A DNA stretch of 64,000 bases from Xenoacremonium recifei (taxonomy: Eukaryota > Ascomycota > Sordariomycetes > Hypocreales > Nectriaceae): positions 310,001 to 374,000 of the forward strand of contig WOFQ01000006.1 in the NCBI GenBank assembly GCA_012184525.1, in the 5' to 3' direction. The position numbers and the translations under genes are program-made. Below, one piece after another: positions 55,132-64,000 of this stretch. The notes beneath the pieces were generated by a model. That model had not been told where the DNA came from, searched no databases, and saw only the letters and a program-made list of their open reading frames with translations. The first letter of the stretch is position 1; every line of letters starts with the position of its first letter.

Positions 55132-58100
55132 TCAAGTTCCGCCTGCATTTGGATGCCTGGACACTATTAGCTGTTGTGAAACAGGACTATTCAGCCCAGC
55201 CCGTCTTGACCTACGCCAGATTCTGTTGGCCGCGTCCGAGATCACTTTGGCCTTGACCAAGAGCTTTTCTTCATATTTGTCGCTGTCTTTGCCCTTAAAT
55301 CGGATCTTGTTTGGTTGAGCCTGGAAAAAGAAATCGAGTCTCAGCATCGACCTGTGCACGGAGTGCTCGACCGGGGAAGAATATGTTTGCTTCTCACCTG
55401 CATTAGCACCGGCAGTAGTTCCTTGGGGTCAGCATTAGCTACGGCTGCGACGGTTCGAAACCCACTCTCCCAGAAAACCCGGCTGTGCTATTGGTGAGTA
55501 TGCGCCCAATCAACCGCTGAGAGGTGTGACTTACGCTGTCCGACTCTTGATGAAGGGGATCTTGGCAAGGGCCAGCAAGTCAGCTCGGGCCCCAGCAATC
55601 AGTCGGTCGGAGAAGTGGTCCAGGGCAGCAGCCATCACCCTGGGAACATTTAGTGGCACGGAGAGTGCGGGAAGGATACGTCGACCTACCCCCAGCCCAT
55701 CTGCTCACAGAACTTGACCATCCCAGCAGCAAATCCCTGACACGTCTGCGACAAGTTCTGGACGGTTCCTCGAGGTGTGTCGTATTTTCGTGCCACCACA
55801 TGGATGGGTGTTTCATTGCACAAGTCACGTAATTGTAACGCAAGATAGAAACGTCGATAGATGCGGGCCGCCTCTCGCTCGGCGTCGGTGCTCTCCTTGA
55901 GCGTGGCACCTTGGGCACTGTCGCTGGTTAGCCTGAAGAGCCGGGGTGTTTGCTGTCAACGGTGCGCACAGTTTGATGATTGTAGTTGGTTTTATCCCCA
56001 GGAAATTGAGCACCCGGAGGCCGCTTTCATCGAGGCCCTCCATCTCATTCCGAAATACCTGCCAGTTCACGGCGATCCCGAAATCCTGAACTGGCGTAAA
56101 GGTGTAAAGCACATGCATTTCGCCGTCCATGACGAAAGCCTGGAGGGCTCGGGCTAGTTCCTTGTGCACGAAGACTCCATCGTCGGGGTCTATGGCAGAC
56201 GATACAATCGCCTTTCCCAATTGTGTCGCGCAAAAAACGGACGAAGAGTCACGGGTGATAAATCCCATGTCCTCGATTTCTGCAAGGCTCGACTTGATGG
56301 ATTCTTCCACAAAATCGCGGCTGTGGGTGTAGCTGAGTAGAGATTTACGAAAATAATCGCCGATTGATTCTTCCGTCGATGCTAGACGAACGGAAATGAC
56401 TTCTAGGAGCGCGCTGGGAATTATCAGTAGAGCACGCTTCGTGAGCATTTAGGGGCCTACCGTTGTATACGCCGATTCTCAGTGTTGAGACAGCTGGAGA
56501 CCTCTGGTAACTCAGCGTGCATCAGCTCCACTACCTTTTCCAGATCGTCTTCTCGACAACACAAGTACGTCTCGCCAAGAGGCGCTTTGCCTTGTCTGCC
56601 AGCACGGCCTCGCATTTGTCGTAGCATTGCCGGACCAACGAATTCGCGACCCATTCGGCAATTATGCAGGATCACCCTTCGCGCCGGTCTATACATATTT
56701 AGCGGTCGAGCAATTGAACAAAAGCGTGGCTACTGACAAATTGATTCCAGCGGCAAGACTGCACGTCGCGACACAGACAAGTAGTGTTCCTGCGTCATAG
56801 GCGGCCGCTATGAGGTCTCTTTCCTCTGTGGTCAAACCAGCCTATTTCATTAGACATACGTTCAGGGTCATGGGAGCCAAGTACTGACATCTGATCCCAG
56901 TAAGCTCTCGTCTTTGCACTTAATTCTGTTGTACTGAAGATGACTTACGATGAAAAGCAACACCATAGAGAACTGTTTCTTCAAGAGTGGGGTCAATGCC
57001 AGTGCTTAGGCTTCGGAGTTCTCCTAGTAAATCCATTCTTTTGTCTAGAACAGAAGGTTCCAGCTCATGCGGTTGAGGCATGACGCGGCTGATCCAGCGA
57101 GCATCGGACTCGCATATACCACGGCTACCGGCGAAAACAAGAGCGCCATATCCTGACACCGCAGTTTCGTGAGCCAAGGTGACCACGGCGTTGAGCACTG
57201 GATCACGAAATTCTTTGTGAGTAGAAGGCTCAATTCTCCTCATGGCCATCGAGGTCGCTTGCGTTCGCGTTGGCTGGTTCAGTTGCACCGCAGTTTTGAT
57301 GAGGCTGCTTGTTGATGCAGCTGGATAGATGTTACCCTCAAAAACGAGATGCTCGTCAATCGGCACCGGCCTGTATCGAGTTTCGTATGAATGACCACCC
57401 AGCCACTGCGCCATTAAATTCATGTTCTGGGATATCTTAGATTCGAACATCATAACTGAACGTCAAAAATACCCACCGGAAGAGTTGCGCTCATGCCGAT
57501 GACTTGGACTGGTTCTTCCAGGCTCAGCACCTTAGTAGCAATTAGTTCGAGGAGATAGCCTCGGTGGTCATCATCAATCATATGTAGCTCATCCAAGACT
57601 ACTGCCCCCAGCTGAGAGACTGAGCAATCGTCAATGGCAGTATTGATAAGAGCATTGGCCTGAATTAAAAGGGTGAGGATAGCCACAAAGAAGAGGGAGC
57701 AGGTGTGCGCTCACCTTTTCCAGCGTACAAACACCAACATCAAAGTCTGCCCAAGTAGCTCGAACTTTTCCGCCCCCGAAGAAGCCAACCACCCGAATCG
57801 TATCCTCATCGGCTCTTCGACGCCATATTCTTTTCTCATCATCGACATCAGATTCAGGCGGGAAACGCAGTCCCTGAATCACGCTGCGCAGCCATCGAAC
57901 CTTCTCCTGAACTAAAGCAACGTAGGGCAGAACAAGCAATGCCTTGGTGCCTTTCTTCTTGAGTACTCTTTTCAACATAAGGACTGAAGCGTATTAGTCA
58001 ATTTCGATTAGGAGGCCAGATTGCTCGCTTACGGTCAGCGGCCAGGGACTTCCCGCCTCCTGTCGGGGCACAATACACAAGGTTTTTTTCTCCACTCAGG

Positions 58101-58531
58101 AGACCTGGACCTTTCAGACATGATTTCTGCCATGGGTAGATTTGCTTGATGCCGAGAGATGCGAAGTTGTCTACCAGCTGTTTTGGTAGGTCATAAGTCG
58201 GGTGTGCGAGATCCAGTTCCGGATCTTGAGAAGCGAATGGCGTAGCAGCGATGGTTCTGCGCTGCGAATACTCAGATATGCCTTGGGCCACATTGATGTC
58301 AACGATGTGACTGGCAGCCAGACGAGGAGGAGCCGAGGGGAGGCTAATGGCCCCTTGGAATTGCATTGTGCCCCGAACGCCGGAGATGCCCGCACCAGAG
58401 CTGGGAGTCGCAGCGTCGGCGTTCGACCTGCTCCTCTTATGGCCAGCAAGTGTCGTCGTAGCAAAGGTGGTCTGCTTGTCCTGAGCAGATTGCACACTGG
58501 TGGTGTGTAGGAGCCCGCGCATCCTCTGCAT
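55132..58531 (-). CDS. HELQ/Hel308-type superfamily 2 DNA repair helicase
   Basis: This is a multi-exon gene starting at 58531 and ending at 55132. Helicase motifs: KQIYPWQKSCL (Q-like), Walker A APTGGGKSLAAD, DELH box in VVLDELHMIDDDH, GMSATLP, a motif IV region, CVATCSLAAGINLPARRVI, and QMRGRAGRQGK. The helical C-terminal part reads YRRFYLALQLRDLCNETPIH, RKYDTPRGTVQNLSQT and CQGFAAGMVKFCEQMGW, all diagnostic of the Hel308/HELQ and POLQ helicase core. There is no polymerase domain. The family unwinds branched DNA at stalled forks. Introns were resolved at most joins. One appears to be only 37 nt (55933-55969). Another pair flanks a 2-nt exon at 56889-56890, needed to read VAFHHAGLTTEER. Identification is strong; the exact exon set is moderately sure. 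Confidence 0.88.
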
Positions 58532-61500
58532 GTTGAGCAGCGAGACAGGGATAGTGCGAGGATAGCACGATCATTGGAGGGGCAGTGAAAGCGATCAGGA
58601 GCTCAAGTCCTATGAAAACATTGGAAATATTTCACCAAACGTGGAATCACGAGAGAGAAGCAATAAAGAAAAGAGAAGAAGAAGACGAAAACTCATTCCA
58701 TGACAAAACCCTTGTCATGCACATTATCTTATTGGCGGCAAGAGCTGGGACGTGCCTGACCGTGTCGAGGCATGTGGAGGGGCGTCTAGGCAAACGCGAT
58801 GTCACGTGGAGAGGAGGGACGGCAGGTGTGGCAGGTTTCCCAAGCTCACCTCAGGCAGGCGCAGGCGCAGGCAGGCTCAGCAGGTGGAAGGTGCGGCGGC
58901 GGTGGGTGGCACTGGCAGCCACTTAAACGCGGGGCGTTCCTGACACCACACGACAGGATGCAGCCGATTTGCAGGGCTCAGGCAGTGAGTGGTGCCCCGC
59001 GGCAAGATGCGGCGCAGCGATTGGCCACCCGCAGCCCGGGCGCCCCACGCGGCTTTCTGAGTCTGGCAGCGCGAGACTGAACCCTGGCGCGGTTCTCTCC
59101 GACTTGGCCAGGCCTGTTCCTTTTAGTACGTCCAGCACAGCAGCAGGCGCTGGCTAGGTCCAAAATAAGCTGCCTGCGACCGACGACCTCCCAAGGCTGG
59201 CCAAACAGCGCTCGTGGTTGAGCAGCGCGCCGCACCCGCGGCCGGATTGCTCGACACCGCGGCCACTGGGCGACGGCAGCGATGCACGGGCGCAAAGGCG
59301 GACGGCTCGACGATCCAGCCGTGCCCTTCTCGCAGCGCGGCTGGCCCGATGCGCAAATGCCGTCCAGGCGGATCTAGACCTGGGCGTGTGTGTGAGAGGC
59401 CGTCTGGGCCATTGCCCCACGACCGCCTCGGGAGAGCCATCCCGCTGGAGTCTTGATTCGACGACGACCGATGACGGGAGGTTGACAGCGCAGGCCCTCG
59501 CAACTGCAGCGCATCGAGCCGCCGCCTGTCGTGCGTGTTTCAGGGATGCCGATTGAAACGAGATGCCTTTTTGTCGACGAGAATTGCATTTCTTGCGCCG
59601 GTCGGACTCACCGCCAGGGACCTCCTATTTTGCGTCTCGAGAAGGGGCCGAAGCGTGCACCAAAAGATGCGCCTGTTTGGAGGGAAACAGGCACTCAAAC
59701 GTCGCCTAGGTCCCTGCACGGACTCAGGATCCTGTTCCGGGTGTGCGTGGTGGAATTGGTTGATATGGCCAGACGCACAATAAAAGAGCCATCGCGGGCA
59801 TCAGCAGCAATGGCCGTGGAGACCCAACCATAGGCGACCCGCCGTGCGCACACCCCTAAAACCCGGATTCATGACAGCGCTGGGTGGGAGGATGGCCTGC
59901 TGCAGCAAAAAGTGAGAACATGCAAGTATGCTGCAAATTGCACCCGCGCTGGCGAGGGGAGTTGAGACATGGCTCGGCGGGACGTGATACTACTAGCCGG
60001 GTCCCAGCAATGGGCGCTGGGCGCCAGGGTCGCAACAAGGGACTTCCCAAGGGCCCCAAGCTCCGAGTTCTCAAGGACCTGAGCCCCGAGAACCTGAGCC
60101 AGGAGGAGCTAGTAAGAGGGAAGGGGGGCCATGTCACGGACGGCTTGAGCCCATTTGCATGCCTCTTAAACACTTGCGGTGGAGCTCTCGGGCGGCGCCA
60201 GGTCAAATCGCTGTTAGCCCTATTACCCAAGGGCTGTTCATCAGCTTGCGACGGGAATTCCAACCAAGTGCGTGAGCGTGTGAGCATCATCGTCACCGCG
60301 GGAGTCCACCCGGAATCCAACCTACTTACGCCTCGCACGCTTTTCACCGCCGCCCACCCCAGTCCGGCATGCTGCAAGACAGCGATAGACCGGCAACGCC
60401 ATCGCGGCTGGCTGGGGAGGCAACACTCATGATTGGTCCGGGGATGGGGTCGAGACAACGTTCATGAGGAACACCCAAAACAGCTTTTTGTGTGAAAAGA
60501 GCCGACTTGAAAAAAATTATTGCATTAATTTCATCGAGCGGAAAGTGACGATGGGTTTATGAATGCTCAAAGCCCCATCGTCGCCGATTATCGCTGGTGT
60601 TGCGTGCGGTGTCTGGTGATGCCGGCAATGATGAGATGATCTGCGACCATGGGCTTGGCCCGGCTGCGGCGATGGTCGTCATTACCCGGGGATTGATACG
60701 GGGGTTGTCAAAGCGAGCGAGCGGTAGGGGAACAGAAAAACCCCGGGCGAGAAAAAAAAGAGGAACACGAAATGACTCGTGGGGAATAATAGGCAATAGC
60801 AAGGACGAGGCACCGCAGGCGTGCAACTGTCATTGTGCACTCGCTCCAACTGCCAGAGGATGCCGGCCGGCAAGGCTTTTCCTCGTGGCCGTGGATGTGA
60901 AAAGGGACAATGGGCGGGCGGGTAGGTAGGTATGGATGGGATGGGCATGGGGGAGGCGATATGTCACGATTGACTCGAGGGCGTGCAAGGGTGTGTGAGA
61001 TGGGCGACCTGACGGAAAATGCGGATGAGCTGGCTGGCTGCTGGCTGGTTGGCCCCATGCTCCTCTTCCTCCTTCCCCAACGCTCCATGCCGAGGACTGT
61101 TTCTGGCTCTTGGTCAGCATGCGCAGCCGTCTGCCTTTTACTGCCTTGCACCCCAATGAGGTGCAGGTGATAGGTAAAGTAAGGCAGGGTGCTTGGGAAT
61201 GTCGGGTATCACCAGAAAGGACAGGGTGCGTGAACGTCCCTCAGGCAGGCAGAGTTGCATTGGCGAACCGAACCGACGTCGTCCAAGAGCCGGGACGGAG
61301 AATCACTCATATCGGTGCGGCGGCAACGCCCAAAAAAAACCACGGTGCACGGGGGGTGGGCGATGTGTGGCAGGAAAGCCAGCACATGCTGGCTCGGATA
61401 GAAGGGTTGCTGGGGCTTGGGTTGGAGGCAAGATAGTTCAGCGTGAGTGTGTGTGTGTGTAGGTTGGTCGTAACGATATATGAACTCTGGCTGTATGCAT

Positions 61501-62285
61501 GAGGCCGCAGACCCGCCTAACAGCGCAGCGGAGGCAAGAGCCATGGATGGATGGGGGGAGGGCAGGAACGGGGAACGGGTCGGGTGCATGCCTTGGACAC
61601 TTGACGGGCATCTCTGAGAGTTGCTGCTCTGCTGTCGAACAGCATGGAACAAAGTGTCGAGGGACCGCCTCAAAGTTGGGTTGAGATCCGTCGGGGCTCG
61701 TCAGTGGTGCGAGACCCAGATGGGCCATCCATGATGGGCCCGCATGGAGACTGCAGCAAGTACTGGGTAACACTGGCGACCGGGGTGAGGCCTGTCGCCG
61801 GAGGTACTGGCCAGGTCGCTTCTACTGCGGTGCATGGGTTCGTGGCCGCAAATGCCCTGCGATGCCGCGCTCCACCATGCTAGCCGGTACGCGTCTGCTA
61901 CCTCGCGTCCTAATCCCGCCCCCGTGCACTGGTAGTAGTGTGGATGTAGCATCGACCAGGCCAGGGCCGCCGCCGCCTCCAAGGGACGGACCCAGGACGT
62001 TTCTTCTTCTTCCCGACGCCTGGAATCATACCTTGCCTCTTCCTCTTTCAACCTTGCCCTCGCTCAGTCTCAGTCTCATCTGCGCATGCCATTCGGCCTC
62101 GAAATCACCATCGTCTTCATCCTCCCGGCATCGATACACCTCGCAAATCGCGCCCCGGACCTCCCCAGCGCCTCTCCTTGCTGAATCTCCATTTACACCG
62201 GCTCTCCCTCTTCTCACCTCGTCCGGGCATGCCTCGATACGTGACCCGCCTCATCTCATTGCCGCGCAAGTGATTTGTTGGTGCC
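58532..62285. other. Long divergent gene-free interval (about 3.75 kb)
   Basis: This interval lies between the helicase (-) and the BAH/PHD gene (+). It is GC-rich with CAGGC-type repeats at about 58850-58885 and a GT dinucleotide run at about 61445-61460. The right end (61900-62285) is pyrimidine-rich, like a fungal 5' leader. Several open frames of 100-200 codons overlap on both strands and none reads as a known protein. A regulatory region or noncoding RNA cannot be excluded. Confidence 0.5.
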
Positions 62286-64000
62286 ATGGCACAACAAAAT
62301 GTGAGTCTCTGCTTCGCCTTGTGACCGTGTTCGTCAGGCCGGTCCCGACGGCTTTCATTTTCTTCTCACTTTTTTTTTTCCATCCTATATCACTTTCTTC
62401 CCACTTGCACCGCGTCTCTCCATTCCCGGCTCTTTGCCTCGCACCTCGAGATTTCAGCATCTGACCAGCATCGCCAGGACTCCAAGACTTCTGACACAGA
62501 CAACCAGTCTGCGTCTGAGTCCATGATTGTCTCCTCAGGAGCAGACGCCATGGCCAAGGACGCGGGAGCTGACACGGCTTCGCCCTACGGGACTCGCTCC
62601 CGCAACAGGAATGGCACCTCGCGTCCCAACTATGCCGAGGACAAGGACATTGACATGGACAACTATGATTACTACGACAAAAAAGACGGCGACTCCAAGA
62701 AGTCGTCGCGTCAGGCCAGCGCCGCCGCAAATGGCGAGCCGACCACCACCCGCGGCGGAGGGGCCGTCTTGCGGAAGCCCGTCGCCGATGACTCCAAGAC
62801 CGGGCAATCGCAAAACGCCTCCAAGGACCCAACTCCCAGCAGCGCTCCGACCGCGTCCACGGCTCAGGCATCGGGCGGCGCTGCTGGTGCTGGAGTTTCG
62901 CAGCCATCACGAAAGCGCAAGGCCGCTGCCCAGTCGGGAGGCTCCACCGGCCCAGCGGCCAGTGCTTCATCGTCGTCTTCCAGGAAGAACGGCAACGGGA
63001 ATGGCAACGGCACCAGCACGCCCGCCATGTCGGCCGCGACGAGCAGCATCGCCTGGCCGGACTCCAACATGCTGACGTTTGAGACTTGCGGCGCGCGCCC
63101 TGACGACCAGCGGCGCATGGTGGCCGACGACGGCACGGTGCTGGAACCCAACGGTGAGTGTTGAGATGTGTGCGTGCGAAAAGTGACCCAGCTGGCTGAC
63201 CCCGTGTCGCAGATCATGTGTACCTTGTGTGCGAGCCTCCCGGCGAGCCCTACTATCTGGGCCGCATCATGGAGTTCCTGCACGCCGACAACGACAGCAA
63301 GCGGCCTGTGGACTCGGTGCGCATCAACTGGTACTATCGGCCCAAGGACATCGGCCGCAAGTCGTCGGACACGCGCATGGTGCTCGCCACGATGCACTCA
63401 GACATCAGCCCGCTGACGGCGCTGCGCGGCAAGTGCCAGATCAAGCACAAGTCGGAGATCCCCCGGATGGACGAGTATCGCAAGACGCCCGACTCGTTCT
63501 GGTTTGAGAAGCTGTACGACCGGTACATCCAGAAGAACTACGACCTGATTCCCACGCGGACCATCGTCAACGTGCCGGCCAACGTCAAGAAGGTGCTGGA
63601 CGAGCGCTGGAAATTCGTGCTAGTCGAGCAGGGGCGTGGCAAGGAGCTCACTAGCGCCGTCAAGAGCTGCAAGAGATGCAGCGGGTATTGCGCCAGGTAC
63701 GTATCTCCGTTTTCCTTTTGCTCCCAGGTGGTGCCCTTCCGGCTCCCCCAAACGAGGGCAGCACTCCCCTCCAATCCACGCCCTCTCCAGAAGCTGCTGC
63801 TGCTCTGGCCTAGCATTGGAGGCTGATCATCCCCCCCTTCAATCGGCGGCGCTCTCTCCCAGTCCAGGGCCTGCCACCGGTACTATTCGGTCGCCCGTTC
63901 TGCCCTGGCCCCACGCCCAACCCCATCCCACGCCCCAATCCAATCCCTGTCCGTTCTGGATTTGGCTGACCACTCATTTTCGCCCCGTAGGGATGACTCG
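62286..64000 (+). CDS. snt2: Snt2-like BAH/PHD chromatin protein, 5' part (runs off window)
   Basis: Exons 62286-62300, 62469-63153, 63213-63696 and 63991 to the window end. The protein opens MAQQNHRQDSKTSDTDNQ, followed by a disordered Ser/Asn/Gly-rich region with TRSRNRNGTSRPNYAEDKD. The BAH domain begins at DHVYLVCEPPGEPYYLGRI and includes INWYYRPKDIGRKSSDTR. After it comes FWFEKLYDRYIQKNYDLIPT, then WKFVLVEQGRGKELTSAVKS and CKRCSGYCAR, the start of the first zinc-binding part that leads into PHD fingers in Snt2. In yeast, Snt2 works with the Rpd3L-type Snt2C complex. The 5-residue first exon is the least certain piece (acceptor at 62468). PHD and SANT parts lie beyond the window. Confidence 0.85.

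Noticed and set aside
59856..60458. Overlapping frames of 180-200 codons on both strands upstream of the Snt2-like gene
   Set aside because: Neither strand gives a protein-like translation, and they exclude each other.

Overview
This window is nuclear DNA from a filamentous ascomycete fungus, most likely a sordariomycete and possibly Hypocreales. The reasons are many short GT-AG introns (about 45-280 nt) with CTAAC/CTAAT-like branch points, GC-rich coding regions, monocistronic genes on both strands, and gene content typical of such fungi: a 14-3-3 protein, eIF4A, eIF2-gamma, Nsp1, a Tvp38-like protein, a NACHT-ankyrin receptor and a Snt2-like BAH protein. The species cannot be named from the sequence alone. 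I see no tRNA, rRNA, transposase or CRISPR array. Exon models were joined by hand; the total coding length is divisible by three for most of them, which supports the junctions.

Layout of 0.6-42 kb: this is ordinary, densely packed core genome. In order: Yra1/Aly mRNA-export factor (+), a mitochondrially targeted protein of unknown function (-), valyl-tRNA synthetase (+), Prp28 spliceosomal helicase (-), mitoribosomal protein mL59/MrpL25 (+), Dph4 J-protein (+), 14-3-3 protein (-), mitochondrial F1-ATPase inhibitor (+), nucleoporin Nsp1 (-), a probable Laa2/DUF5102 AP-1 accessory protein (+), eIF2-gamma (-), a four-helix membrane protein (+), eIF4A (-), an F-box/JmjC protein (+), a CCCH/Smr protein resembling Cue2-type no-go-decay nucleases (+), a Tvp38-like Golgi protein (+) and an unrecognised protein with CP and FDHSK repeats (-). 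Many of these act in mRNA processing, translation or organelle maintenance, but they are independent genes rather than a cluster.

Layout of 42.3-50 kb: this is an accessory locus and the most interesting part. Three paralogous small genes of no family I recognise (starting at 42834, 43622 and 45299) share a module with the signature ELDCxxC. Each is preceded by a similar promoter cassette with a TATA-like box. They lie in a direct tandem duplication (about 42324-44940 and 44941-46850). That duplication also copied the 3' end of a convergent NACHT-ankyrin NLR gene (46283 to about 49.2 kb), leaving a decayed ankyrin pseudogene at about 44350-44940. The third paralog looks intact; the first two have lost their C-terminal domain, although its remnants can still be read downstream in other frames. 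The two modules inside one protein appear to be joined by a linker derived from a former 5' UTR. The NLR carries an in-frame TGA after its NACHT domain.

Layout of 50-64 kb: a proline iminopeptidase-like hydrolase (+), a BTB/POZ protein whose C-terminal reading frame is disrupted (-), a HELQ/Hel308-type DNA repair helicase (-) that appears to need a 2-nt microexon to restore its YHHAG-like motif, a long gene-free stretch, and the 5' part of a Snt2-like BAH/PHD chromatin gene that runs off the right edge.
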